Positions 12,080 through 24,300 of a DNA stretch of 64,000 nt are shown one piece after another. Source of the DNA: Sanderia malayensis. Taxonomy: Eukaryota > Cnidaria > Scyphozoa > Semaeostomeae > Pelagiidae. The notes under the pieces were generated by a model, which was not told the origin of the DNA, did not search any database, and saw nothing but the letters and a program-made list of their open reading frames with translations. Location: NCBI GenBank assembly GCA_013076295.1, contig RQOL01000876.1, positions 62,001 to 126,000 of the forward strand, read 5' to 3'. Position 1 is the first letter of the stretch; each line of letters begins with the position of its first letter. A program made the translations under genes and the position numbers.

Positions 12080-12670
12080 TGAAGGCCTATCTCTGAATGA
12101 AAGAGCTGGATGCCCGTTTTGAAAATAAAACTTATGTTGATAATTGGTTAGTTCATTCGTTATTTAATAAATTGTTGGCAACTGTTAAACATTAATTCTA
12201 TGGAATCATATGAGTTTTGTTCTTTGTAGTGTTACTTCAGTTGTTACTGTCCAACAAAACAATCCAGGTCTTTAGAAGAGTTTCGAGACTTATGGAGAGA
12301 GATGAATTAAGTGTTGGTCCAACTCGCGCTGTTGGGTTCCCCTACAACACACGATCGACCATGAAATGCTTTTTTAATACTCTTTATTACTATTTGTTTC
12401 CCTATTTTAAGTTGCATATTGACGTGACGTTGTTCAGTCTGCCCGGTTTGTTGTTTTGTTAGCCGTGGTGCGCGGAGGTGTCTGGGATTGCGCATCATTC
12501 TGACGTCAATTTCTTCAACAGAATTTGTCCAAATTCCCTATTTTGACAATGAATATCTCAAAAACTACAAAATATTTTTATATTCTATCTGCGGCATGTT
12601 GATAAGCATGTTTGAATTCTATACTTTTCAGCAAAAAAAACTATATGTAATTTTAGGCTGCATAAGCCCT
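12080..12670. other. No gene recognised
   Basis: About 590 bp between the Helitron remnant and the BEL pol. It is AT-rich with two TGACGTCA-like motifs near 12420 and 12500. I see no coding frame with family features and no repeat partner elsewhere in the window. Confidence 0.5.
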
Positions 12671-12674
12671 TTAA

Positions 12675-14378
12675 GGAAGCATTGTTGATTCATATAGAAG
12701 ATTGTCATATATGGAATGATAGTACTACCGTGCTTCACTGGTTGCAAGGCCATGGAAAGTACAAGCAGTTCATGGACAATCGTGTCAAAGAATTTGGCAA
12801 ATTAACCGGAGAAGTTGCCTGGGAATATTGCCCAACTAAGGAAAACCCTGCGGATTTGGGAACAAGAGGCCAAACACTGAAAGAAATTGATGTTCATGAG
12901 TTATGGTGGAATGGACCATCTTGGTTATGTTCTAAACTCTGGCCATCAGAACCACAAATTGAGGCTGCTGGTGAAAGTCAAGAAGAAGAGCTAAAACAAG
13001 TATTACTTGTTCAGTCCGACAATGTTGTGAGGTGTGGATTGAAGGAGATAGTTGATCCAACTCGATACAGTACCAAACAATGATTGCTGAAAGTAACGGC
13101 CTGGGTACGCAGATTTATTGAATGCTGTAGGCAGAAGAAGAGAGGATGCAAGAAATTGGAAGTCGAAGAGATAAATTGTGCTGAGGAGATGTGGATTAAA
13201 GAGGTGCAAAGAGAGTTGCAACAAGGACTTTAAACAGACAAAGCAAGCATTGAATGTAAGCGAAACAAATGGAATGTTGAGGTGTGAAGGTCGATTCGAA
13301 AACACCGACTTACCATTTGAAACAAAGAAGCCACGTTTGTTGCTGAAGAACATCTATTTTACAAGATTGGTTATCCAAGAGTGTCGCGAGATAACTATGC
13401 ATGGGGAATCAATAATACACTTGCAGAAGTAAGACGTAAATTTTGGATTCCCAAAGGCTGACAAGCCGTCAAGAAGGTCTTAAGAGAATGTTTTAAATGC
13501 ACGAAAGAGAAGGCACAACCACTGAGTTCATCAGTTACGGGTCAACTACCAAAGGAAAGGGTGATACCATCAAGACCGTTTGACTCAGTCGGGGTTGACT
13601 TCTCTGGAACTATTAAGATAGCAGACAACAGGAAGGCATATATCGCTCTGTTTACGTGTGGAGTCACTGGTGCTATTCATCTGGAACTAGTCGAAGACAT
13701 GACAGCATCAGGATTTATGTCAATGCTGCAAAGATTCATAGAGAGACGAGGTGCTCCCAAACTGATAACTAATGACAATGCCAAGACGGTCATTGCAACG
13801 GCAAAGCAATTACGAAAGATCTTGAAAAGTGGAGAACTGGAATCATTCTTGACAATAAATCGAAAAGATTGCAAGTTGATCACTGCAAAAGCACCATTGC
13901 AAGGAGGATTCTACAAGCGACTAATTGGTGTGACAAAGAAAACCTTCTTTAAGGCAATCGGATGATCCATGTTAAGGTTTAGAAAGCTTGAAACGATGTT
14001 GATCCAGGTGGAAGGAATGTTGAACAACTGTCCTCTAACGTATCAAACAGAAGAACTGGATCTGGAGGTTATCACACCTAACCAACTAATTTTCGTTGAC
14101 AATTCAGTTCGAAGAAGATATTGGCAAATGGGGAAGATTGTGAAGCAACTAAAGAGCGAGGACAGTGTAACCTGGGCAGTGATGGTGCAGATTGCTTCTC
14201 AAGGAAAAGTGTATGAAATTGAGCGTCCACTGCAAGGTATTTGTCCATTCGAAATTGATGCTCCAATAAACAAGAAAAAGAATAATGTAAGCCAATTGAG
14301 AATACAACAGAGAAGAGCTGGTGTAACGTCCGGCAAAAATAGATGCAAGTTAGTAACCAACATTTTAAGTCAAGACCC
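12675..14378 (+). pseudogene. BEL/Pao retrotransposon pol remnant (RNase H to integrase)
   Basis: The RNase H/connection region at 12675-13080 contains IWNDSTTVLHWL, FMDNRVKEF, ENPADLGTRG and WWNGPSWL, all typical of BEL/Pao pol. The integrase zinc-finger region (13090-13550) is frame-shifted and has stops. The integrase core begins PSRPFDSVGVDFSG at about 13567, continues LFTCGVTGAIHLEL and RRGAPKLITNDNAK, then FYKRLIG, and after a stop near 13963 the segment LNNCPLTYQTEELD. The C-terminal ERPLQGICPFEI is near 14222. The 5' part of the element (gag, protease, RT) is missing. The Harbinger element inserted just downstream of the pol end. Confidence 0.87.
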
Positions 14379-14511
14379 TTAAGCCTGGTCCTCACTATGG
14401 GTTAATCACAATAATTACAATAATCATATCTACGAATAAATACCTTGACAGCGGGGATGCTTAATCTTACTCATGTACTCATTTGCCATTCGTGTTTGTC
14501 GTGAATTCAAA

Positions 14512-15810
14512 ATGGCCATACGAAATAAGAAAATGCTTGCAATAATGAGTACTGTTTACATTTTACGAAAACGTAGACAACGACGAGAAGAACAGAAAGC
14601 TCAAAAGCAAAGAAAACAAAGGTTCTGGGTCAGAGAAATTTTCAAAAATAAATGATCTAGCGAGTATCACGGGCTTGTTCAAGAGTTAAGGTTGAACGAT
14701 CGAGAATATCATTACAGGTATCTGCGAATGTCGAAGGAACGATTCGATCACTTGTACAGTCTTGTAGAAGCGAAGATAACAAAGAAAGATACAGTTTTTC
14801 GTCAAGCCGTTCCTGCTCGTCAGAGATTGGTCATTGCATTAAGATACCTTGCAACAGGCTGCTCTCAACCAACACTCAGCTGTTCTTTCCGAGTTGGCCG
14901 AACAACAATCAGCAACATCATAAAAGAAGTTTGCATTTCAATTTATGAAGCCCTTTCAGAAACGTATCTTAGACCACCATCATCTGCTGATGAGTGGAAA
15001 GGTATCAGCAATGATTTTGAAAAGCTCTGGAACATGCCACATGTTATTGGATCCATTGATGGAAAACATATAGCCATGGACTGCCCCAAAGGGTCTGAAT
15101 CGCAGTATTACAATTATAAGGGGTTTTATAGCCTTTTGCTACTTGCCGTTTGTGACGCTAGGTATCGCTTTACCATGGTAGATGTTTGGCAGTATGGCAG
15201 CAACAATGACAGCGGTGTTCTGCTCAACTCTGAAATGGGACAGCGCTTTGAAGAAGATGGGCTTTCAATTCCACCTGCTGAGAAACTACCAGGATGTGAC
15301 ACAGAATTGCCCTACTATCTTCTTGGAGACGAAATCTTTCCCCTGAAGACATGGCTAATGCGCCCATATCCTGGAAAACTCACAGAAGAACAGCGAATTT
15401 ATAACTACAGAGTTTCCCGTGGAAGGAGGGTTATTGAAAACACCTTTGGAATTTTGGTTGCTCGTTGGAGACTGTTTCGCAGTCCGATTCGTGCATCACA
15501 AGAAAACGTAAATCGTTATGTGCTAGCTGCCATTTGTCTTCATAATTATTTAAGGCAAACAGAGAATGCCATGTACTGCCCAGCTGGTTTTGTCGATTCT
15601 GAAGAAAGTAGTGGAAGATTAAAACCTGGGGAATGGAGGAAAATAGTAGCTTCTGACAGTGGGAGTCTACAGGACATTTCCAGAACACGAGGCTCAAGGT
15701 ATGCCAAAAATGCTACAGAAATGAGGGAAGAAATAAAACAATACGTAAACAGTAACATTGGCTCTGTTTGGCAATTGGAGTACGTAAGAAGCACTGGAGA
15801 GAAAGACTAA
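14512..15810 (+). pseudogene. PIF/Harbinger DDE transposase with a single internal stop
   Basis: The catalytic DDE nuclease domain is complete: first Asp in GSIDGKHI (codon 15058), second Asp in LLGDEIFPL (codon 15328), Glu in RVIENTFGIL (codon 15436). The helix-turn-helix segment SFRVGRTTISNII is at about 14890. The start at ATG 14512 is chosen because the same frame carries a basic N-terminus and the conserved QRFWVREIF, EYHGLVQELRL stretch found at the front of Harbinger transposases. One TGA (14653-14655) interrupts it, most simply a CGA-to-TGA change. Without that stop the protein would be about 432 residues, a normal length. The 3' end meets the convergent MADF gene. Confidence 0.9.
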
Positions 15811-15915
15811 ATACTAGAGCAACAAACAATGTTTTCATAAAAATAAAACTCTTAATAATTTTATAACGAATCTAGCATGAATGTTTTATTTCTTAAAATG
15901 TTTGTTTTTAATCTT

Positions 15916-17385
15916 CTAAACATCGGGGCTATTAATAGACTCAAAAGAGGGAGAGTTGCATGATACTTGAGAAATACCAGCTGATGCAGGCTGGTTAACA
16001 GAGGAAGGTGGATAGAAGGATGCAGAATGGTTGAAAGAAGGTGAAGGTCTGAAATAATTGGGCAGGTTGACAGAGCCATAGTGACTGAAGGAAGAGCTAG
16101 GTTTGTTAAAAGAAGCAGATGCAGATTGGTTTAACGGTGCAGATTGGTTTAAAGATGCACATGGATTGAAAAAAGATGCATAGCTTTCATCTTGCTGCAT
16201 TTGCAACGCGAATAGCACGTTCTATATTTGGTTTTTAGCCATACGTTGCTCTCTCTCTCCTAACTTCCTTAGCTCTGCAGAAACAAGCATGCCAAAGAGA
16301 TCAATATCATCCTTCTTGGACTCTTCCTTTGAACATTCAAAGGCTTTTTGCATTGATTTTAGAACGCGGAGTTCTTCTTTGTCCAGATCAGGTTTCTTCT
16401 TCTTAGACCACTTTTCTTGTCCGGTAACTTCTGAAACATTTTCTGATCTTAATCTTTTCTTTGCATTCGTTGGCGTTTCCATCCAACTCTCCTGCTCATT
16501 TTCTGAAATTAATTGTTCTCTGAAGCCAACAGAATTTTCAAAAGAATTTGCCTCATCTAATCTAATCTAATCTAATCTAAACATTATAGTACAGGCCCCA
16601 TTGTGGGTATTTCGTACTAACGGTTAGTAGGTTAGTGTGCAAATAAAATAAATGAATAATTAAATCAGTAATTAATTAAATGAATAAATAAATAAATAAA
16701 TATTTTTAGAGAATAAACTGGTCAGCACTGCCTGACTGGTAAGTGTTAATCCACTGAAAAAAGAAAACATTTTTCAATGGAAACCAATTTTCAATGGAAA
16801 CCATCTGGGTCATCACAATCCACGATTGTTGTAGGAGTGGGGCTTGGTGTTGCTTCCTCGATGTGTCGTGATGGCAAATTTGTTCTACATGTTCTTAACT
16901 GTATGAATGGAATCATCTAGAACATAAATTGATATTCTTTCATTTTTTCCTTGGCTTTCTCTACAGCACTAGCTGAGGTTCCGGAACGTTCTGCCTTTTT
17001 TACATCGTTTCGTCTCTTGCCAAACCTTTTCTTCAAATTAGCGAATAGTTGCTTGGCTCTTTCACCTTTGAGCAAAACTAGTCAAGTCAGATTCTGATAT
17101 TTTCGTTATATAAAGTAGGGAGAAGGTCTATCTATACAGTAATAAAGGAACAACGAGATAGATAGATGGAGAGATAGGAATAGAAATACAAAGGTTGACG
17201 TGTAGCAAAATAAAAACACAGCAATTCTTACCATTGTCAATACACAATTCTTCAGCAACATTTGTCCAAGCATTTTTGTTAATGTTATTGTCTTTTTAAT
17301 CTTTCTTCATCTTATCAAAAAGACAGGGAAATTGTCTAGCGGCTTCAGACAGTCTTTCGTCAAATTGTAAATTTTCATCGTCCAT
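15916..17385 (-). pseudogene. Harbinger-associated MADF/Myb-like DNA-binding gene
   Basis: Harbinger elements need a second, Myb/MADF-type protein for DNA binding and nuclear import. Exon 1 (17385-17232) encodes a MADF start (DERLSEAARQFPCLFDKM, then NAWTNVAEEL) and ends at a GTAAGAATT donor. The next exon begins near 17068 after TTTTGCTCAAAG and reads RAKQLFANLKKRFGKRRND, then SGTSASAVEKAKEKM, the rest of MADF. A later part at 16482-16222 is Lys/Glu-rich, and after one TAG a Ser/Asn/Pro-rich tail continues to 15916. At least three in-frame stops are visible, so it is probably dead. Confidence 0.75.
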
Positions 17386-17728
17386 ATTTAACCAAACTCA
17401 GATCGACAAATTATCTCAAAATTGAATACAACACTGGCAATGTTATGTTTTGAGAACAAACTGGCACTTTCCCAACACTCCCGAATCAAGATTTCCTTCA
17501 TAAATTCCTTAGATTCCATGAAACAATGGATTTGACGTCAACAGATCACGATAAATGCGGAGTGATATCAAAAATTTTCCTTTCCATTTCGTAAGTATCG
17601 GGCTTCCTTTTGCCCCGATAACTGTTCAAAACACGATAATTTTTCATGTCCTCATTATGGATAATCCCGATAAAAAATTATCGTTATTGCAAATATCGTG
17701 TTTAACCCATAGTGAGGACCAGGCTTTA

Positions 17729-17830
17729 GGATCTTGACTTGGGGGGAATGTTGCGAACACTGCAAACAGGACAGACCAGTTGATAAGTTGATTGACACTA
17801 ATCTAATATTAAGTACTGTAACCCGATACT
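17729..17830 (+). repeat. BEL polypurine tract and start of 3' LTR
   Basis: Immediately after the Harbinger insertion comes CTTGACTTGGGGGGAA, a purine run, and then TGTTGCGAACACTGC at 17749, a typical BEL LTR start. The LTR cannot be followed beyond about 17830, where RecQ-like sequence begins, so it is short or truncated. Confidence 0.6.
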
Positions 17831-17840
17831 TTGATGGGCT

Positions 17841-18901
17841 GTGTTTTGCAAGCAGGTAGAGAAAACATTAACAATAATTTTGCAAAAATGGTTGCTTTTT
17901 AGGAAATGTTCTTTTAGAGCTGATTATGGAAAATTGTTTACTCTTCATGCATACTTTCCCAATGTTCCCATTATTGCACTTACAGCTACTGCTCCAGCCT
18001 CTCATGTCAAGCTAAGCATTGAATCCTTTCACTTGGAAAATCCTTAATTTGTTACACCGTCACCTAATCATCCTAATATTTTTTACCAAAGAAGACTTTG
18101 CCTTCCTACCAATTGTGGTCTACAATGTTAAGATGAGATTTTAGTACCCTTAGCCGATTCGTTGAAATCTTTGAAGATTAGCCATCCGCTTATAGTTGTT
18201 TACATGCCTTTAAAATGGTGTGGGTATGCTTTTCGTTTTCTTGAGCATATTCTTGGAGCTGAACAGCATCTCCATGACAAAAAACTACCAGAAGATCGCT
18301 TATTTGCACAGTTTCATAGCCCCAAGGACTTTATGATGAAAAGTTTGATCCTGGGTGAAATTGTGAAGGCTGTTCCAGTATGTCGTGTCATTTATGTCAC
18401 ATCAGCTCTGGGCATGGGAGTTGATGCACCCAATATAGAAAAAGGTATTCACATTGGACCACCCAGATCATTGGAAGCTTATTTGGAGGAAGCTTATAGG
18501 AAACAGGTAGAGGTGGAAGGTCAGGGTGCAAAGCAGAAGCTATCCTTTATTTTAATAAGACTGACATAAAAGCGTCAATCAAAGATATGTATGAACCAGT
18601 CAGGAAATTCTGTTTCAGTGAAAGTTTATGTTTGAGCCAGCAACTTCTTCAACATTTTAATTTCATGCACCATGAAGAACACCCCCATAACTGTTGTGAT
18701 GTTTGTCTTGAAAAGTGCTGATGGAGTGTTTGCAGTGACGATCGGTTGGTTGTTTGTTTTAGCAATGAAAAAGCAATTGAAACTGATGTAAAAATTTGTT
18801 CTATGTTGTGCAATGAGAGTAGGACTAAATTAACTAGCAGCTTGAAAAATTTACGATTACAATATGGCATTGCTTGCAGTCTTTTAACTGCATCAACATA
18901 A
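17841..18901 (+). pseudogene. RecQ-like SF2 helicase pseudogene (C-terminal two thirds)
   Basis: RecQ helicases unwind DNA 3' to 5'. The remnant starts within RecA domain 1 (FRADYGKL, then PIIALTATAPA, motif III). It continues into domain 2 (PLIVVYMPLKWCG, AQFHSPKDF, VIYVTSALGMGVDAPNIE, HIGPPRSLEAYLEE). Motif VI, normally QExGRxGRDG, has decayed to AYRKQVEVEGQG, so the arginine finger is lost. The C-terminal zinc region survives partly as NCCDVCLEKC. There are stops and frame changes between 18047 and 18162, and no Walker A is present. The stop at 18899-18901 lies 3 bp from the stop of the convergent DUF6589 gene. Confidence 0.82.
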
Positions 18902-18904
18902 CTG

Positions 18905-20180
18905 TCAGATGAATGAACGGTAAACCATAATTTCGAATAAAGTCATCTGTCTTTCAACACAGGATTCTTCGATGTTATCTAATGCATTTGAAAGCTGATC
19001 TCTTAAATATGCATGATCGCATACAGCATTTTTTGAAATATATTGCAAGCTTTCGTATTTTGCAACAATCTGCCTGTCTGGGTTATGCAGTACAAATTGA
19101 TCCACAAATTCCCTGGCAACTTGATCAAGATATTTTCCTTTTTCTTCTTTCGATTTGTCAATGTTGCTTGGTGGCAAATGTTTGTTGCTCGTCCTGAGAT
19201 ATCTCTGATGCCCCAAAATTCCATCGTTGCTGCAACAATATACGCTTTTCGAACAGTTATGAAAAGTTGCTCTGTTCACTCGTAGCTTTTTGCCACCTTT
19301 TCGGCATCAACATTTCTTCTGTTGCAGCGTTCTTTAAAAAATGTAAAGTTCCAACTTCTCGGGTAGATTTGTTGTTGTACAAATTGGCGTAGCTGTACTC
19401 TTGGCATAGAAATTAACGTTAACATTATTGCATATCAAGTTTTCTTTCACAAACATGTGGCATTCTTTTAATTTAACATTCTATTATATTGCAATTATTT
19501 TCCTGTAAAAAGGAAGCCTTTGTATGCCACAGTTCTGTTGTGTAGGAAACAGGGTGGTCATATCGTTGTGTGTCGGTTGTGTTACTAGCAACAAAATCAA
19601 GAGTTCCAGGCAAACAAACTCTTGTCAGTTGATATCCACCAAATGGTACAGATATACCTCGCGATGGGTCACGTAATTCGTCTCTTAGGGGCTGATCTGG
19701 GTTTTTAATTCTTACATCAAGCAATTTTGTCACATTCATCATGTCTTCCTCAAAGATATTTTCTTCGATGAAGCCGCTGATTTCATAAATTTCACAGATC
19801 CATCTTTCGTATGTTCGCATTATTTGAGCCACATGATAATAGTCATGTTCAGTAAATGGCAGAACTGGCATTTACTTTTTCGACATCTCATCGGCATATG
19901 GATGCAGTATGTGATCTAGAACAGCATTTTTGGCGAATGTAAAAATCAAATTGAATTTTAACCTTCCTACAATAACCATAGACTTTATCAAAGATTTTCT
20001 TGAGAAGCTATTATGTAGAAATACCTGAAGTAATCGAGGAATTCCAATAACACTCTTGTAACAAGAACCTTTGCACTCTCTCTGAATATTTTCAGTTCTG
20101 GTATTGTTGGGAGAAATACACCCAAGTTCAGGGCTTCTAAATTTTTCTCTGGAACATAAACTTTAAACAACAATATCAAT
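18905..20180 (-). pseudogene. DUF6589-family pseudogene (central and C-terminal part)
   Basis: On the minus strand the segment at 19871 reads PVLPFTEHDYYHVAQIMRTY. It is followed by FGGYQLTRVCLPGTLDF and RYDHPVSYTTELWHTKASFL. This is the DUF6589 signature GDQLTR...H in which the Asp has become Tyr. Downstream pieces (19279-18905) include QVAREFVDQFVLHNPDRQIV. Upstream, 20179-19988 encodes a PELKIFRESAKVLVTRVLL segment that probably belongs to the same gene. Several frame changes separate the pieces. DUF6589 proteins are of unknown biochemical role and are common in repeat-rich genomes, so I regard this one as a mobile-element cargo. It is tail to tail with the RecQ remnant. Confidence 0.62.
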
Positions 20181-20439
20181 AGTGTGGTCGTTTAAAGTTT
20201 CCACCTGGAAGAAATTTGCACCAAGTTAGCTTTGGTACTGGCGAAAATGGAACTCTTTCTGAGCATCATATCGAAAATCCACCAAAATCCAAGCTTCGGA
20301 AAAAATGTTACAGCTGTTTAACTGAAGACACCCTTTTAAGCGAAAACTAATGCTATTTGGCCTGTTAGTCTTTCAAGGTATCCTTATCATAAGATCATAT
20401 TCCTTCTTTATATTGAGGTTTCATTGGAACTGCAAACTA

Positions 20440-21000
20440 TTGCATAATATTTATTAAAATATCTGAACAGCTTATATGATTGTGCATCATCCTGATATTC
20501 TTCATCCTCAATAAACTGGTATATGGCAGTTTCTATGACAGCAGAATTCAGACCAACTCTTTTGAAATCATCATCCTTGGAAATTCAATTTAAATTTTTT
20601 TCCCCAGCTTTCATTAGTGCTCTGTCTTTTTCGTGGCAACACAGATTTACACGACCTGTTGGCATTTCACAACAATGACCGCATTGGCACCTGAAACAAA
20701 ATTTTATGAACGCCCTGGGTATACAACAATGAATAGGTGCTCTTCGTCTAGGCTATAATGACCAGGATTCTTAAATACATAAATTTGAAGAAATACAAAC
20801 ACAATTCTTACCATTCAGTGTTTCCAATCCATTCAACCTTCAGATTCGTCAGAACTTGTTCATGATCCTCCCGACGAGTCTGGCTGTTGTTGGTTCTGCT
20901 TCCTCAGTTTATACATGAAAGGCTGTATATACATGGCCTCTAAATCTACTTCACCATGACCAGAAGTTTCCAATTCATAATTTTCATAGTTTCTTGTCAT
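20440..21000 (-). pseudogene. P2X7-like zinc-binding domain gene, frame-shifted
   Basis: The start at ATG 21000 gives MTRNYENYELETSG, then a DLEAMYIQPFMYKLRK segment typical of these proteins. A one-base frame change leads into EDHEQVLTNLKVEWIGNTEW, ending in a GTAAGAATT donor at 20811. A clean TTTTGTTTCAG acceptor opens the next exon at 20690, and the join gives WCQCGHCCEMPTGR, then CCHEKDRAL. This is the Cys-rich module shared with the cytoplasmic tail of P2X receptor 7. A TGA near 20590 interrupts the rest (DDDFKRVGLNSAVIETA). No P2X channel domain is present. The splice sites show it once was a spliced gene and not a cDNA copy. Confidence 0.66.
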
Positions 21001-21346
21001 TTTGAAGGTAGACAGTTGACATAAATCGGGAAAATTCTCAGGATGCAATTTTCAATCACACAGATTCCAAGCGGGCCTGTATACTTCCTGTTTTTGCAAT
21101 GATCACATGTTGCGTCACCGGTGTCCGAAGCATTGTAAAGTTAGATTTCTCGAAAATTCTCGTTTTTTCAGAAAGAATCGTTAATAACTCGAAAACAAGG
21201 CGGTTTTTCGAAAAAAAGACTTCGGATTCGTATTCTACGCAATAAAATGAACCAAAATAAGTAAAGATAATTTTTGGTGAGAGTTCTCCTTTAAACTAAA
21301 CATAACAAGGGTTTCTAGTTTGTAAGAAAATATTTTACAGAATTAG

Positions 21347-24300
21347 TTAAGAAATGTCCTCAAAAATATCAAAAATGTTTCCATCACTTAAGTCTGTATC
21401 TCTTGCAAGAATATCACAGCTAACAAATTGCTCTTGCACATTGTTGCAATCATCTCCTCTGCATCCTTCACAGGCTGCAACACATTTCAATCCACTTTTA
21501 CTGCAGGAGCACAGACTCATACCACATACACTCTTGGGAGACAACTTGCATTTGCATCGGATGATCACCAGGAGATTTTCTGGCGCAGCTTCTTTATCTG
21601 TCATTTCTGGTAATAGCAGGTGGTCAACTTTCTTCCATCCCCCCTCCTCCGGACTTTGTAGGCATCCATCAAATGTCATCCACACTCTCACTTGATAGTG
21701 CCCTCACAAACAGTGGAAGTACGCAGCTCTCTCTCTCTTGGTGGTAGTCTCTGTGACTCGATATTTGACATACTTGTGGCAACCATATTCATGTACTTCT
21801 CATAGTGCAAATGATCTAAGGAGTTTCCAATGTTCCCACCATAGCATGCTGCAAAAAGTAACAGTCCTGCTTCTGAAATTCGGGCTTGTGTAGCACCCTC
21901 CCTACTGAACAATGAGCATAAATCTCTAAGATGCTTTGATTTTTTAAGCTTCTTCATAATGCTCAATTTTCCTATACCATATATGGAAGAGGTTGTGTCA
22001 CATACAGACCAGGCGTGGATGAAGAGGATGAGAACCTTTAAGTTATTACCAAGAGAAACTGAGATGTCTTTGATGGAGTGAAGTGGAACAATGTTGTTTT
22101 TATCTCTTTTTGCTTCTGAGTAGAAAAAGATACCAGCCATTTTATCATTCCAATGATACAGCAGTAATATTAAAACATCGGTATCATCTGCAACCACAGA
22201 TACTGTGCTGCCCAAAGCACAAAATTCTAATGCCGTTGACGCAATCAAGGTATCAGCATCACCATTGCTGTATACAACATGGTGACCAACTCTTTCAAGA
22301 GCTTTGCCAAGTAGTTGAATAAACTGCATCTTGTTGTTATTGTTGAGCAGAAATGCGGTTTGGTTACAGAAAGCTGGAAAATCGCCATCTACTTGGATAT
22401 CAGCAGAGGTCTTTAACATTCTTCGCTGGTGCTCATGATCTTTAATGTTTGCTCCACTTGCATATCTGTCAAAAACAATATGACAACGACCGAATTTCAT
22501 GATGATATACTTTTGATGTTGGCTAATTATATTGTCGTAAGTTGAGCCTGGTAGCCAGCGAACCCTGTGCAGAAGCACTCCTCTATCAAGGACATAATCT
22601 GTAGATGTCACGTTTGTTTGATAAGATGGGAATTTGTTTATCAAAGCTTTTGTAAGGAGTGATTTGTTGGCTTTCCTCGTCATTCCTTCTTTGAAAAGAG
22701 CTGTGGGGATGGGCTTTAACTCATAGGAAAAGTAAGGAGCAGGATCCGTTTCTCTTTGAAGAATGAGCATCAGTCTAGCAAAGAGTACCATGCGATTGAT
22801 GTGAATTGTTTCTTTCTCTATTATTACACCAATTTTTAGGTTTTCCAAAGTTCTGACCATGTCCTTTCTCTTTGCACTTGCATCTTGCAGAGCCTTCCCA
22901 TCCAAAGTAATTTGGATTTTTTCACCAACTTCTTAAACGTTAGCACAGTTAGTTTTACTTTCAGTAGAAACTATAACTCCAGAAAATAAGCTTTTGAGAT
23001 TAGGCTCGGTTTGATCAAATGGATTGTGCCTGTCAAACGAACTCTCCACCTTGATTAAATCACTGTTATCTCTTTTTATTCTTGAAAGGCCACGCTGCTC
23101 ACTGGTTTGATGTTGGAGGCCAGCTACGGAAGTCATTGCATTATGAACATCCCCTCACACATGAGCACTAAGGACCCACATCAACCGTACTGTGTCAGTG
23201 AATCCTCTGCCGCAAGTCAAACCACCTCAGCTTTTGATAGATCTCACCATAACTTGTTCTATGATAAGGACAGTCCACAATCCTGCCCAAAATCGGTCGC
23301 CTCGTCGTACTGTGTGATAACCTTGTCCATGAAACAGGAGTATAACCAGGGGTTGTTCTTTGGGAGATCTAGCATAAACGGTAAGTACAGGCGAGTGCTT
23401 TTTGCATAGTTCGTATGCCCTGTAGCAGCGAAAAGGGTTATCATTCTTCTTACTGCCGCCAAGTGGAGCACCCAGTTTCCAGTCCTCTCAGCTCGAATGA
23501 ATTGCTTCAACAGGTCAAAATAGTCAATATACTGGAGCCAGAGTTCTGCCGTTCTTGACTTAACCATTCATTCATTCTTTAAATCTTTCAAATTGTTCTC
23601 TAATTTCTTTAGTTCTGTGGATTCTAATATACCTGCATCTTTTGTCTTTCTACTGCTGACAAATTTGTAAAGCTGAGTTAGATTTTTTAGTTCTTCTTCA
23701 TCTAGAACCTTCTCTCTGCTGATGTCTGCTTCAATAAAATCGTCTTTCATCCTCCATAATTTTCATCCTCATCATGCCTTTGTTCTTCTTTGTCTCCAAT
23801 TTTGTCTTCAAAATTTGTATCCTTTTCCTCATTCTCTGTAAGCTCATGTTTTTGAGGTTCTTGGGGTACAACATTTGATACCAGCATATTCGTAACGGCA
23901 GCTTCAACAAGAAAATGTCCCCGAAGTGCTCTTGATACTGCTTTACCTGACATCATATGCTGAACAGCATTCTCTCCATAGACAGTCTCTAATGACTCTT
24001 CAAGACCAGATCCTTTCATCATTACTCCAATACTGTCCATAAAACTCATGGATATAGAAATCCTCCTAACCGACACACAATGTTCATCAACTTGTTCTTT
24101 ATAATGTCTGTAGATTTAAACCAGAGTGGTTGATCAAATGTGATACATGGTGTCACAATGTTTAATTTTTTCGCTTGTGATTCAACATACAGTGGCTTGA
24201 GTAAATACATGTTGGATCAGAAGGATCAAGGTCAATTATTGGGAGAAGATGTACTTCTGATTTTGAAGGATAATCTCTACTGTTTGCATCTTGCATGAAC

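Larger units (their letters stand above)
14382..17725. mobile_element. Complete PIF/Harbinger DNA transposon inserted in the BEL element
   Basis: Ends are AGCCTGGTCCTCACTATGGG at 14382 and its reverse complement ending at 17725, giving 24-bp inverted repeats. TTA flanks both sides (14379-14381 and 17726-17728), the usual 3-bp Harbinger duplication. The BEL sequence reads from CAAGACCCTTA directly into GGATCTTGACTTGGGGGG when the element is removed. Two genes converge inside: a DDE transposase on the plus strand and a MADF (Myb-like) gene on the minus strand, the standard two-gene plan of this superfamily. Confidence 0.93.
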
